This document shows positions 10,713 to 22,439 of a DNA stretch of 64,000 bases, piece after piece. The notes below the pieces were generated by a model. It saw nothing but the letters and a program-made list of their open reading frames with translations. It did no database searches and was not told the DNA's origin. A program made the translations under genes and the position numbers. Each line of letters starts with the position of its first letter. The first letter of the stretch is position 1. Source of the stretch: Sweltsa coloradensis (Eukaryota > Arthropoda > Insecta > Plecoptera > Chloroperlidae); the NCBI GenBank assembly GCA_024449915.1, contig JAMZAV010000312.1, positions 310,001 to 374,000 of the forward strand, in the 5' to 3' direction.

Positions 10713-11355
10713 AGTAGTGGTACGAGAGGTACAGTCGCTGGCGACCATGAGGCAGGAGAGAAGCGGCGCCTTATTTCGCCGTCATTTCCTTTCCCTCTTT
10801 ATTTTTGTGTCATGTAATAACATGATACAAGTACAGAGAGTACAGAGTTACAAATTCAGATAAATAAATAACAAAAGACATGAAGAGAACATGCAATTTA
10901 TAGAGAGTTGACGAGAAGGCAAAAGGGTACTCGAATTGGGGGCGAGGCGGAAAGGCTCGTGGACGCGAAACGAGGTCGTGAAGCTCATCCCTTCCGCCTG
11001 CGTGAAGACATTGCACGTAAGCCCCTGCGAGGGCGTCGAGTCGAGAGCTGATACCATCGACGCCGGTTTGGGTATACTTTCGCCACATCGCGCGACTTCC
11101 TCCGATGATCCTTCGCTCCAAGTACAAGTATTGCTGGAGACATCCTCCAACGACGGGCACCAGCGCCGGGGCAGTGTATTCAAAGAGGGGGCGGATAAAA
11201 GTTCTAAATGTGTGCCTCTAAATCAAAACACATGCCACAGTTTATATATATATATATAATATGCAGACATTGTATTTTCGGGTAGTCCGTGTGGTTTTTA
11301 TTATTAGTTCCAACGTTTCGGGCAGTTCTCCCTGCCCATCTTCAAGGAAATGATT

Positions 11356-11399
<44 letters not shown>

Positions 11400-11425
11400 A
11401 TTCATAGCAGTTGTCGAAAAAGTTT

Positions 11426-11497
11426 GCCCCGACTGGGGTTCGAACCCAGAACCTCCGGCTTAACGTGCCATAGCTCTACCAATTAAGCTACCGGGAC
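11426..11497 (-). tRNA. tRNA-like sequence (Asn-like), in repeat
   Basis: Cloverleaf-like: the acceptor 'gtcccgg' pairs with 'tcggggc', the A-box is 'tagcttaattggtagagc' and the B-box 'ggttcgaacccc'. The anticodon loop reads 'acgttaa', giving GTT, but position 33 is C rather than T. Copies at 12412 and 12911 belong to the same repeat, so this is probably a mobile tRNA relic. Confidence 0.4.
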
Positions 11498-12331
11498 CAC
11501 AGAACAAACCTTTAGGAAACTGCTATTTGTTGTGACTGTTGACTTACATGACATAAATCCAACAGAAGACGGCAATGTAGCTGTCAAATCTGAAAGATTG
11601 CATGGATAAATTCAATCACATCTCATCTCCCATGAGTTGGGTAGTATGAATATATGGTTTTTAAGCATAAGCCCGCTTTAAGGACATAGTTATTGATTCA
11701 TAGCAGTTGTCGAAAAAGTTTGCCCCGACAACTGCCCCGATCAGAGAGTACAGAGTTACAAATTCAAATAAATAACAAAAGACATGAAGAGAACATGCAA
11801 TTTATAGAGTTGACGAGAAGGCATAAGGGTACTTGGAGCGGAGTAGAGGCCTGAAGGCACTGGACGCTAAACGAGGTCGTGAATCTCATCCCTTCCGCCT
11901 CCGTGAAGACGTTGTACGTAAGCCCCTGCGAGGGTGTCGAGTCGAGAGCTATTACCGCCGACGCCGGTTTGGGTATACTTTCGCCACATCGCGCGACTTT
12001 CCTCCGATGATCCTTCGCTCCAAGTACAAGTATTGCTGGAGACATCCTCCAACGACGGGCACCAGCGCCGGGGCAGTGTATTCAAAGAGGGGCGGATAAA
12101 AGTTCTAAATGTGTGCCTCTAAATCAAAACACATGCCACAGTTTATATATATATATATATATGCAGACATTGTATTTACGGGTAGTCCGTGTGGTTTTAT
12201 TATTAGTTCCAACGTTTCGGGCAGTTCTCCCTGCCCATCTTCAAGGAAATTATTATATATATTATTATATTATTGGTTTTATTATTAGTTCCAACGTTTC
12301 GGGCAGTTCTCCCTGCCATCTTCAAGGAAAT

Positions 12332-12385
<54 letters not shown>

Positions 12386-12411
12386 ATTCATAGCAGTTGT
12401 CGAAAAAGTTT

Positions 12412-12483
12412 GCCCCGACTGGGGTTCGAACCCAGAACCTCCGGCTTAACGTGCCATAGCTCTACCAATTAAGCTACCGGGAC
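12412..12483 (-). tRNA. tRNA-like sequence, second repeat copy
   Basis: Same sequence as 11426-11497 inside the second direct repeat unit. Functional status unknown. Confidence 0.35.
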
Positions 12484-12910
12484 CACAGAACAAACCTTTA
12501 GGAAACTGCTATTTGTTGTGACTGTTGACTTACATGACATAAATCCAACAGAAGACGGCAATGTAGCTGTCAAATCTGAAAGATTGCATGGATAAATTCA
12601 ATCACATCTCATCTCCCATGAGTTTGGTAGTATGAATATATGGTTTTTAAGCATAAGCCCGCTTTAAGGACATAGTTATTGATTCATAGCAGTTGTCGAA
12701 AAAGTTTGCCCCGACATACTATGTCCTTAAAGCGGGCTTATGCTTAAAAACCATATATTCATACTACCCAACTCATGGGAGATGAGATGTGATTGAATTT
12801 ATCCATGCAATCTTTCAGATTTGACAGCTACATTGCCGTCTTCTGTTGGATTTATGTCATGTAAGTCAACAGTCACAACAAATAGCAGTTTCCTAAAGGT
12901 TTGTTCTGTG

Positions 12911-12982
12911 GTCCCGGTAGCTTAATTGGTAGAGCTATGGCACGTTAAGCCGGGGGTTCTGGGTTCGAACCCCAGTCGGGGC
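12911..12982 (+). tRNA. tRNA-like sequence, inverted copy
   Basis: Plus-strand copy of the same tRNA-like unit in the turned-back segment. It differs from the others by a G in 'agccgggggttc'. Confidence 0.35.
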
Positions 12983-13131
12983 AAACTTTTTCGACAACTG
13001 CTATGAATCAATAACTATGTTCTTAAAGCGGGCTTATGCTTAAAAACCATATATTCATACTACCCAACTCATGGGAGATGAGATGGGGTGTGTATATATA
13101 TATGTTAGTACTTTAGACAGAAATTAAAAAA

Positions 13132-13206
13132 GTGACTACACCGGGGTTTGAACCCGGGACCTTAGCTTACCGGGCTATGCTCTTACCAACTGAGCTATGC
13201 GGCCAC
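13132..13206 (-). tRNA. tRNA-like sequence (Thr-like)
   Basis: Minus strand: 'gtggccgcatagctcagttg' with A-box, B-box 'gggttcaaacccc' and a mostly paired acceptor. The stem 'tagc/gcta' encloses the loop 'ccggtaa' (anticodon GGT). Flanked by inverted 'gttagtactttagacag' sequences, so it sits inside a fold-back element. Confidence 0.35.
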
Positions 13207-13283
13207 CAATTTATTATTTCTGTCTAAAGTACTAACATAACAGCGTCATAGTCGCCTACTATAAAGCCAAGTTTAAACAATTA

Positions 13284-13322
<39 letters not shown>

Positions 13323-13469
13323 ATATATGTTTTGAGGTAAAACTTGCGTGTGATGAATTATAATAAAATAATATTATATATATATTCGCAGTATTATAAT
13401 TCATCACACGCAGTTTTACCTCAAAACATATATTTTCATATCATGTACTGCGAAAGCCTCAAATCTAAC

Positions 13470-13500
<31 letters not shown>

Positions 13501-13514
13501 TTCTGTCTAAAGTA

Positions 13515-13548
<34 letters not shown>

Positions 13549-13689
13549 TACTTTAGACAAAAATTTTTTTTTTAAATTTATGTCTAAAGTACTAACATAA
13601 CAGCGTCATAGTCGCCTACTATAAAGCCAAGGTTAAACATCATATATGTAATTATATATATTACAAATAGGAAAAGGCCAAATCGGCTA

Positions 13690-13985
13690 GTTTAGTATAG
13701 ATTGGAGAAGGGTTGACAGGTTGGGAAAGCATAGAGAACATAAAACCCAGCCCCTGAAGGGCTGGGGGCGACAAAACTTTTCACCTGCTGATGACAACTG
13801 CAGTTAATTTAAAGGTGTTTGTTACCTTAGGTAACAAACAATAACCTTAGGTAACAAACAACTTTAAATTAGCTGCAGTTGTCATCAGCAGGTGAAAAGT
13901 TTTGTCGCCCCCAGCCCTTACAGGCTGGGTTTTTATGTTCTCTATGCTTTCCAACCTGTCAACCCTTCTCCAATCTATACTATAT
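13690..13985. mobile_element. Palindromic (fold-back) MITE
   Basis: Arms of about 130 bp mirror each other: 'ggagaagggttgacaggttg' at 13704 returns as 'caacctgtcaacccttctcc' near 13970, and 'cacctgctgatgacaactgc' returns as its complement. The centre is 'ttaccttaggtaacaaac'. A single arm is at 4946-5062. Confidence 0.75.
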
Positions 13986-14504
13986 ATATATATATACACG
14001 TCAATGATAATATTATGTTATTTCCTTACAATTCGCTTTCGTGTCAACAACATAATATTATTTACAATATTGTAGCCTTCAAAGACTTTTCAATTTGTGA
14101 TATATATATTTAACATATCCGAGCAGCGGTTACCACAAAATCGTATACCTTCTTGCGAGGGTCACATTTCGGCTTTCGTCTACAAATCATTGTGGGATGA
14201 GCTCGGATATCATAGCCAGCAAATTTCCTTAGATATCTGAACCACTTTTTGCCCTTCAATTTTCACCCACTTTTTTAAAAACTTTGTGGATGGTTATATA
14301 TGTCGCGATCTTAAAACATTTCAAAGTTTAGGATTATTATTGTCTCCTGTTCAAACTTTGGAAATTAATTTTAAAAAATCTCGTTTAGTGGCCTAATTAG
14401 GGTCAGTTAATAAAAAAAATGACAAGTATTTTGTAAATGTACTCTATAACAGCAAAGTACAACCCAATCGGACAATCGACAGAGCTTCTATTTTTATTTT
14501 TTTT

Positions 14505-14817
14505 ATGGAAAGCCTGCCCAGGGTGCAATTCATGTTCATGTTCATGTTTATGTTCATGTTCATGTTCATGTTCATGTTCACATTCATGTTCATGTTTATG
14601 TTCATGTTCTCATGTTCTCTTCATGCTGCGGTTAGGATAATTGTGCAGGGATGTCCAAGGGCTGTTTAAGAGGACTCAATCCCTTGCATTCGCATTAACG
14701 ACTGAGGAAAACCTCGGAGAAAACCTCCAGTCAGGGTTGCCGGTCTCGACGGGATTTGAACCCGGGATCTCCCGAATCAGAGTCGCGCGCTTAGCGCTCG
14801 AGCCAACACTGTTCCAG
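14505..14817 (-). mobile_element. SINE S1 copy with expanded TTCATG hexamer
   Basis: Reversed S1 body and head ('tttgaacccgggatctccc' and 'gagccaacactg'). At 14528-14620 the short 'attcatg' of the element has grown into an interrupted (TTCATG)n array. Confidence 0.65.
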
Positions 14818-15469
14818 AATGCACCTCTGCAACCTGGTTGGCCCGAGATCATCCAATAGTGACGGCGTGTAGTGCACTCAATGCACTTCGCGTGACGTCA
14901 CAACTGCAGTTGCCAGCTGCATCGCTGCTGCATTCTCGCAAGCCTGGAGCTATCTCGCTTGACGAGCGAACGAAATATATAACTACATACACTTTTTTCG
15001 TTGACCACCACGGTTCAGTACAACTGTGAGAATAGTTGGGAACTAAGGAATGCCCGGACCGGATGCTATTTTAAAGAAAACAAACAGTAGAATTCGAATT
15101 TTTGATAGAGACAAAACTTGACCAACACCATATGTCCGGATGTTGGTGGCTGGTATTGAATCGTCAACCTCTAAATCAGTCGTACTCGAAGGTGCTACCG
15201 ACAAAAAATACGACCGAACAGGCATATACGATAAAATATTATTGTGCATGTTTAGATCATGTTATTAAAAAAATGGAAAAATTTATATTTTTCTTCTCAC
15301 GTAGACGAATTTGAGAATAATGTTAGAATTGTCACATTTACCTTATATTGCGGTGCACGACATACTGCAGTCAAATCACAAGTCAAATCACAAGTTTCAC
15401 AATGACGTTTTTTAAATTAATTTTATTTATTGTATGTTTAAAAAAAGTTCACAGTATTTTTCTTAATAT

Positions 15470-15816
15470 TTTTTTACTGTGTTTTCTTTCTTTCTTTTCT
15501 ATCTTTTCTTTCCTTTTCTTTTCTTTTCTTTTCTTTTCTTTTCTTTTCTTTTCTTTTTTCTTTTTTTTCCCACCACTTTTTTATATTTGATTCATTAATT
15601 AATTGCATTTAATATCCTTTTTGAATTTGTTACCAAAATTGTTGTGTTTTAATGCATTGTTGTTGTAATATTACTATTTCAAATATTTACTTTACTGTAG
15701 TTCATTGTTGTGTCTGCATCTATCTATGTAATTAGATTTATTTAGTTGTTCTCCTTAATAAATAAGTTTTTTAACTGAATAGGATTGACGTTAAATTAAT
15801 AAATAAATAAATAAAA

Positions 15817-15901
<85 letters not shown>

Positions 15902-15902
15902 A
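15470..15902 (+). repeat. (TTTTC)n element followed by a long (AAAT)n tract
   Basis: Second copy of the element at 5616-5955, here with TTTTC units. It ends 'aactgaataggattgacgtt' and is followed by a long (AAAT)n run to about 15900. Confidence 0.7.
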
Positions 15903-15904
15903 AT

Positions 15905-17105
15905 ATAATCATCATAACTCAGTTCCAACTATGTCGGGTTGAGTGGTGGTTTTCCACCATTATCAAGGGCATGAAACTGTAGATACTAAGCTTGCCAGAC
16001 TTAGTGTTTCTTCCACATCATCCAACTCCTTCTTCTCTACCAATTTACTCCACTCTCTTCTGTCCTCCCACAGCTTTACTCTTGCCACATGCTCCCACAC
16101 TTCATTCCGTTTTCCAACGTCTTCTTGAATTAATCTTCCCATTTTTCTCTTGGCCTTCCTACTCTTCTTTTCCCCTCCTCTGCCGCTTCAAATTCTCGTC
16201 TTGGAATCCTCTCCCTGCCCATCCTTTTCATATGTCCAAACCATCTTAGACGTTCTCTTCCTAGCTTAAACTTCAATCTCTCCAATCCCAGTTCTTTCCT
16301 TATTTCATTACTTCTTATCTTGTCCATCTTTGTAACTCCCTTATACTTCTTAAAAACTTCATTTCTGCTGCTTCCAGCTGACTCTCTTCTTTTGTTCCCA
16401 CTGCCCATGTTACTGCCCCATATGTTAATATAGGTACAAAATATGCCTTATACAGCAAAATTTTACATTTTTGTGGGAACAACTCATTCCATAGTAACTT
16501 TCTCACCAATTGATAAAACCCTTCTGCTTTTTGCACTCTAGATGACACTTCCCTACACACTTTTGCATCTTTTGTCAATATACTTCCCAAATATTTAAAT
16601 TCTTCTTTTTCTTCTAAGACTTCTCCACGTAGTACAATATTTTCTATGTCTCTAGGCCTGCCCTTTGTCTTCTTTTGCATACGCAAACATTCACTCTTTT
16701 TCTGATTGATTTTTAGACCAAACTCTGTAGTAACTTCGTTCCATCTGTCCACCTTCTCCTGCACTTCTCTGGCACTCTCACCCCAAATCAACACATCGTC
16801 CGCAAACACTAATGTTCTTGTGTCCCTTCCATCTGCATTTGGTTCCACTCTTCTTATAATTTCATCCATTACAACAGTAAAGAGTGTTGGAGATAACACA
16901 CTACCTTGTCGCAAGCCCTCATTCACTTGAAACCATTCTGACCTACCCATATCTGTCTGTACACAACTTTCACTCCTTTGATATGTACTTTGTATCCTGT
17001 CTATTAAACCTCTTCCCACTCCTTTTATCTCTAGACACTCCCATACTTTCTCTCTAGGCAGGCGATCGTATGCCTTCTCCAGATCCAAAAACACAATGTG
17101 CATTT
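15905..17105 (-). mobile_element. 5'-truncated LINE (non-LTR retrotransposon)
   Basis: Minus-strand reverse-transcriptase fragment with 3' end at about 15905. The 5' end is cut at about 17105. Both ends abut (AAAT)n tracts (15795-15902 and 17107-17143). The 3' end recurs as a shorter fragment at 32440-32800. Confidence 0.8.
16130..17103 (-). pseudogene. LINE reverse transcriptase fragment
   Basis: A 262-residue frame (17103 to 16315) begins in the RT palm with FLDLEKAYDRLPRE. It carries GLRQGSVLSPTLF and the catalytic FADD box (TLVFADDVLIWGE), then FGLKINQKKSE and FKYLGSILT. The C-terminal part continues in another frame at 16408-16130 with LRWFGHMKRMGRERIPRRE and VGRPREKWED, a motif common near the end of several LINE clades. 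The frame break near 16320-16400 and the missing endonuclease and N-terminus show it is dead. I do not assign the clade; the microsatellite-like tail would suit an RTE-type element. Confidence 0.8.
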
Positions 17106-17612
17106 CTTATAAATAAATAAATAAAAATAAATAAATAAGTAAAACGAGCGATCTCTTTTACGCATTTGTCGCCAGATTCAAATCCAATGTCTCAAGACAT
17201 GGTATAGTTGCACCTTTGAGTATACTCAATGGTTGCACGGCACTCCTCGTATGCTTGGGCTGAAGGGGTTTCTTAAAATTGAAACACATTATCATGTTTG
17301 AATGCAAGACTTGTCCTTTGTATGGTAACTTGCATCTTGCAGCATAAGTAAACAGGTTTCTTGACCCGCGTGACTGCAACGGTGCAACGAATTCTCCACC
17401 TACTGCATTTACCGAGGCAGTGAATGCATCGGACAGGCTCATTGCTAGCACACGCACACATGTTGGACGTCGTGAGGCCGATTGTCGCCACTCATAATCC
17501 TATTTAGTATGAGAATTGAGTGGCTAAATTGCGCATCATCGGGTGATGTAAGTAATACGTGCAATGATTTTTTAGATGAAAATAGGCCTGTGGCCAAATA
17601 TGCGAATTCAGC

Positions 17613-18640
17613 CCTTAAAGGGGCTACTACCACAAAAAAGTATTTTTTAATGCATAACCTATTCTACACTTAAATGACCGTTTAAAAATATATATCTTGT
17701 AATTGTGATATTAAACGATTTTTTTTTAAGTTTTTTATCCTGAAATTGGCGAAAATTGACGTTTTTGGGAATTTCTTTAATCGACTTCAACGTGATTATT
17801 TTTTCCACATATATAATATTAGAGCACCGTACCAATCTAAAATGACCCTTTATAGCATCGTGTCTTGAAACTGTGCATAAATATACACTAAAACATGCAA
17901 AAATATGCCTTCTAAAATCACACCCTATATTGGTAATAAGCATATTTTCACCAAACCACTTGCCCAAATTATATAACAAAATAAATTGGATTTTATCGAG
18001 TAAATCAATAATGACCAATATTTTTTTGGATCAATATCCTTCAAGGTCACGGCAGTGGCGGAACTTTGTTTCATGGGCCCGCCCGCAAAATTTCTATGCC
18101 GCCCCCCCCCCCCAATAGATACACACATACATAGGCTCAGTGTTGAATTTAGGCTTTTCATCCCGGGGGGGCTTGGCGGTCGAAGCCCCCTAACAATAGC
18201 GCCGCAGGCGAAAATTGGGAAAATCAAGTTTTTAGAGTGCATGTGTTTGGTGCGTTTTTTTTTTTTTAGTTGTGGGCTGTATGCAATACCAAAATAATGT
18301 AGTTTTTGTGTGTTGAGGACGCTAAAAGTTCCTAAATATCCTCTAGATTTCACGTTTAAACCGCTAGATTCACAAAACGGTCATTTTAGAAACAAAACAT
18401 AATACACTATTTTCCAAACAACGTGAAATACTGTTATTTTTTTAATCATTTTTTTTTTAACGGGGCCCCCTAAACTAGCGGGCGGGCCCTACGGGCGCCT
18501 AGTTCCACCTCTGGATCACGGGGCATAAAGATCGTCCCCATGTAATTTCTTATGGGAGATTTTTGCCGATGGCACCTAGCTCGAAAATTACCAAGTTTGA
18601 CTATTTTTTCCCGGGTCATGGGTGACAAAACAAAAGCACG
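17613..18640 (+). mobile_element. MITE family M1, copy 2, split by a hAT MITE
   Basis: Starts 'ccttaaaggggctactac', shares the M1 core, is interrupted at 18053-18513 and resumes with 'cggggcataaagatcgtccc'. The right end decays after 'cgggtcatgggtgacaaa'. Confidence 0.65.
18053..18513. mobile_element. hAT-like MITE nested in M1
   Basis: Ends are 'cagtggcggaac' and 'gttccacctctg' (10 of 12 bases inverted-complementary), flanked by 'ggtcacgg' and 'gatcacgg', an 8-bp target duplication with one mismatch. CAGTGGCG-type ends and 8-bp duplications are typical of hAT elements. Non-coding; contains a C-homopolymer. Confidence 0.75.
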
Positions 18641-18742
18641 AGCCACTAAACTATCCCATTTTTTAATTTTTCAGGGGGGTGGGGGAGGTCTGTATTAAAT
18701 CGGACGTTTGAATAACCACGTTGACATGTGTTTTGGTTTCAG

Positions 18743-18862
18743 AATCGGACGGCTGTCGTAACCTGGACTGTCCCGCCGGTCAGAACTGCAGCTCTGCGTC
18801 GTTCTACTGCGCCCACCCACCATGTTCAAAGATATTCTTCTGCACCCAACCTGACTCAGTTG
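18743..18862 (+). CDS. Gene B exon 2: six-cysteine module 1
   Basis: Acceptor tgttttggtttcag; donor TTG|GTGAGT. The 120-nt exon enters and leaves in phase 1. It reads about 40 residues with spacing C-x4-C-x5-C-x6-C-x4-C-x5-C, containing CRNLDCPAGQNC and ending in Cys-Thr-Gln. The first half resembles the start of follistatin N-terminal (FOLN-like) or EGF-type modules, but six cysteines with this exact spacing do not match a family I can name. Six cysteines imply three disulfides in an extracellular setting. Spacing and length match exon 3 exactly and exons 4-6 closely, so the modules are duplicates. Confidence 0.85.
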
Positions 18863-19981
18863 GTGAGTCAATAATTATGAAATAACTTCATTTGATAACT
18901 TGTAGCTGTCATTATACAAAATTATAACAATTGGCTATATTTTGTTTAAGAAACTTTAGCATAATTAGACTATTTGTTTTGTTTATTTTGTTTCAAGTAA
19001 AAGCAAATGTAGGTTAATTATCTCAAAGTTTCTTAATAATGTACTTGAATTAACACAGTTATAAACACATGATTATAAGAATGAGCGTAGCGAGCTGAGC
19101 AAACAAACTAGCTTAACAAATTGATGTTTCGGTCTTGATTGGTCGCACACCGGTCAAACTGCTACAAAATCACTATACATAGACCATGTTTTATAGTGCA
19201 ATAAATGAAAAATGTCTCATGCAAATATCATTTTTCTTTTTGACCATGCTTATGTACGCTCGCTACCAAACTCCAACCTTGACGAAAATTTCAGGGAACC
19301 GTCCAAATCTCGAAACTTTGATCTGTAACGGTTTTGGTTCGATACAATATTAACCAAGCAGATTCTTGGGATATTTAGGCTTTTTCACAATCTTTAAATT
19401 TGGTTCTGTCTTTTTCGATATGTTGCAGCGTTCTTGATATTCGACTTAAAAACTGTAATTTCAAGTACTTTTAATATTAGTAGGGGTCTTTCACCTCAAC
19501 AAAAACCGCTACCTCCTCCGCTCCGGACTCGAACCCGTGCCCCTTGTTTCGCTCTGCCAAACTGCGCTGGAGGGGATAGCTAGGTGCACCAATGCAAAAG
19601 GTGCGGCGCGCGAACATGCAATTGTCTGGCACCGATGCACGCCGCGTTGACGGGGGAAGTGAAGTGCAAATCAAAGTGGGAGAGGAAAAACACTACCAGA
19701 CAGACAAAATTAGTAATGACCTCGAGCAGCCAGACAGCACTCTTGTGCATATGTTATGTTTCTTCGTATCTAAAAGATTGGTTTTAATAAGGCAAAAAAT
19801 TTGCACACCGTGCAAGCTTTGTGTATCAGGGCCCTATTTTGCTTCCGGTACCTCCGGGCTTCCCCAAACAAATTAAAAAATTAGGCCAGAAGAACAGACT
19901 CCCCCCCCCCCCCCCCCCGCCCCCAAGAAAATAATATTTGAACATAATATAACGAGTGCCTGGTCGCAATTGGTTAATTGG

Positions 19982-20222
19982 TTTCGGGCGCGCCAACCGT
20001 TATAATGCGCCACTCAAGCCATAGGGGATGTGGGGAGGAAAAACCCTTGCTGGTCAGAACCAGCCACGGGCAGGGAAGAAGGGGAAGAGTTCACTTCATT
20101 ATAGTTGTCATAGTTTTTTGTCGTCGTTCATGCTATTGCTGTCATCGTTGTCGTCGTCGTCGTCGTCGTCGTCGATGATGTCGTCGAGGGGAGGGCGGGT
20201 TCCCGATGATGACCCGGGTCGC
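19982..20222 (+). repeat. (GTC)n-core dispersed repeat
   Basis: Starts 'ttcgggcgcgccaaccgtta', contains 'aggggatgtggggagg', an uninterrupted GTC run at about 20147-20174, and ends 'gttcccgatgatgacccg'. Confidence 0.65.
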
Positions 20223-21477
20223 ACCCATCGATGTATATATAAAACTTCCAATGCATGCTATTTTGACACCATATTAAATTGAAAGGTGTAACATTACTTG
20301 CAATCTCGCACAGACCAACAAGATAACGCATGTATGGATAAGATTATAAACAAATGATTTAAGTAAAGCTCAATAATCCTTTGGCTACACAACATCGATC
20401 ATGAACTCGTAAATAGTGAATATTGAACGAATACCAGAAAGTTAGTACTTGTAATTGTAAGTGATGCGGTACTATGCGTGGGTGACATAAATTATGTATG
20501 TGACATAGTAAGATTATAATATGGACAGCATAACCAGCTACGTGTAACTATCTAGTTTATTTGAGACACTTTAAAGTTTAGACAAAATAATAAAGAAATG
20601 AAATTGATTTTTGTGATTTTGTATTTTTGTAAAAAAAAAAATGGGGGGGGGAATAATTTTTTTGGGGGCTTATAGACAAAAACGTTTGATAACGTAAGAC
20701 TATAGAAGACTGTACACATATTTTCTTGACATCTATACACAATTCCCTATAGCAACGTGCAGGAAACGTTAAAAAAAATACCCTAATATTGTTTTTTGAA
20801 TTTCAATTATGCATCGAAGTCATACGTTGGTCTTTGAGTTAATTAATTTTATAGGTTTAAGTTTGACAACAAACACTGAGTCTGAAGACTGTAGCACTGG
20901 TTGACTACACCTAAGATTCCAGAGGTGGTTCTACAGGCAACGCTCAGACAGCCTCTCCCCTTTCCCTCCCCCCCCCCCTCACACTCCGTCAAACCCCTGC
21001 TTACAAAGACATCTTGTAGGCCTATATGAAACAAGTTAGACAACTTTTCATTGAAAGGCTTATCGATCATACCTTGGCCGTTGCTTCATTGCAAAATCAC
21101 ACATTCGGTATAGTTAATAATATGTGTGCTATATTCCTAATTCTGATAAGAGGAAGTTTCGTTTGATTTCCATCAAAAGTAATACTTCGTATTCGTAATT
21201 CGTTATTATAATTTTATTTACTATTCCTATTCAGTTTTAAAAAATTATTTTAAAAGGAGATACAAAAACAAACAATTAGGCCCTACATAAATGCACACAA
21301 ATTAATACACTTGTTTTTAAATAATAATTTTTCAACAATGCTTTTAAAACTTATTTCAAAGGCTAAAGCTCTCGCTATCTATATTATTTATTAGATATTT
21401 TTTTAAATGTTGAGTATTTTATTATATTTTAAGGTACTATTTTATTTGCCTGCCTATTTGCCACTTGTCCTAAACGT

Positions 21478-21600
21478 CCCGGGTTTCAAATCCCGTCGAG
21501 ACCGGCAACCCCGACTGAAGTTTTTCCCAAGGACATCCCTTCACTATCCGCAACATACCTTTCACCTGAAGAGGGGCATATTGCACCCTCTATAACAGGT
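21478..21600 (+). mobile_element. SINE S1 fragment
   Basis: Contains 'gggtttcaaatcccgtcgag', 'accggcaaccccgactgaag' and 'cacctgaagaggggcat', with internal deletions relative to the 10078 copy. Confidence 0.6.
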
Positions 21601-21829
21601 CTAATTCCCATGCTAAAAATTATAAACTTTATTCTTTTTTAATACGACTTTCTAATTTACTAAAAATATAAACATACGCGTGTTAATATCATAAAACGAG
21701 CTACCCTCCCCCCCCCCCCCCCCCCCCCCCGCCTCATGTTATAATATTTACTTGGAAAACCAACTGTTGGTCAAATTATCTGTTTTTCTTCGAAATGGAC
21801 TTTAGGAGATTTTGACTGTGCTATGGACT

Positions 21830-21905
21830 GATTCAGTCACAGGCAAGGGAAAAGTGGGGTGGGATTTCTCAAGTTGAGGCCGTGGTTGTCTTTGTCATCG
21901 TTCGT

Positions 21906-21986
<81 letters not shown>

Positions 21987-22010
21987 CGTCGGAAAAGTCG
22001 TCCACGTCAC
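21830..22010 (+). repeat. (GTC)n-core repeat with the longest triplet tract
   Basis: 'gattcagtcacaggcaaggg' leads into about 28 nearly perfect GTC units (21905-21990). Asp- and Thr-rich ORFs here are artefacts of the triplet. Confidence 0.7.
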
Positions 22011-22439
22011 ACGATAACTTAAACACATGTATTAGCATACATAGCAAAACGCAAGAAAGACTTCGAAGTTTTTGTTATACACTGACTGCAGCCATCAGAT
22101 TTTGTACTTGGAACTTATTAGCAATTTTCGTTGTTTTTCCTCGGTAACATAAAATATTCTAAAGGAAAGCGCGCAAGTACCTTCAACCTAGTGCACAGTC
22201 AACGCTTATCACGTCTCACATTATACACATTCCATAGAACTGGATACGCTCGAGTAACTCCTCGTGATAGTGTAACTCTACCATGCAGACCTCTGCCACT
22301 GTTGCACGTTCAAGCTGAGCATGCCACATTGAAATACCGAGAATTATTTGTAAGAGAAAATGCGGTGAACACTTCTATTCTACAACACTCACATGATTAC
22401 AAGTTATTGATTGCTTAGATGTTGTTTTATGTGTATGTT

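Larger units (their letters stand above)
10834..13085. repeat. Direct duplication (about 908 bp) plus inverted third copy, with tRNA-like units
   Basis: The unit starting 'cagagagtacagagttac' at 10834 restarts at 11742. Both units hold a (TA)n tract, the block 'ccaacgtttcgggcagttct' (in unit 2 that block is itself duplicated), and a tRNA-like sequence. After 12716 the sequence turns back as the inverted complement of the end of unit 2 ('ccttaaagcgggcttatgc' onward) to about 13085. The ORFs here follow the repeat and are not credible genes. Confidence 0.8.
8789..18742 (+). other. Gene B intron 1 (about 10 kb), repeat-rich
   Basis: Contains a small MITE (9387-9512), SINE S1 copies, element S2 inverted, the tRNA-bearing duplicated block (10834-13085), a palindrome (13690-13985), a LINE fragment and MITE family M1 copy 2 with a nested hAT MITE. 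A TGACGTCA site lies at 14893-14900 in a GC-richer patch (14860-15030). I found no further cysteine-module exon. Confidence 0.5.

Noticed and set aside
10810..12122. Frames of 60-120 codons on both strands in the duplicated block
   Set aside because: They are repeated with the element, overlap on both strands and are interrupted differently in each copy.
13780..13830. 'ctgctgatgac' considered as a hammerhead ribozyme core (also at 5030)
   Set aside because: No GAAA in the required position and no matching stems; the sequence is just an arm of the palindromic MITE.
17925..18353. 142-codon minus-strand frame
   Set aside because: It runs across the border of a hAT MITE and an M1 element, including a homopolymer, so it is a chance frame.
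21837..22028. Asp/Thr-rich frames in GTC tracts (also near 2794, 20128 and 56626)
   Set aside because: They come from the triplet tract of a dispersed repeat and change frame between copies.
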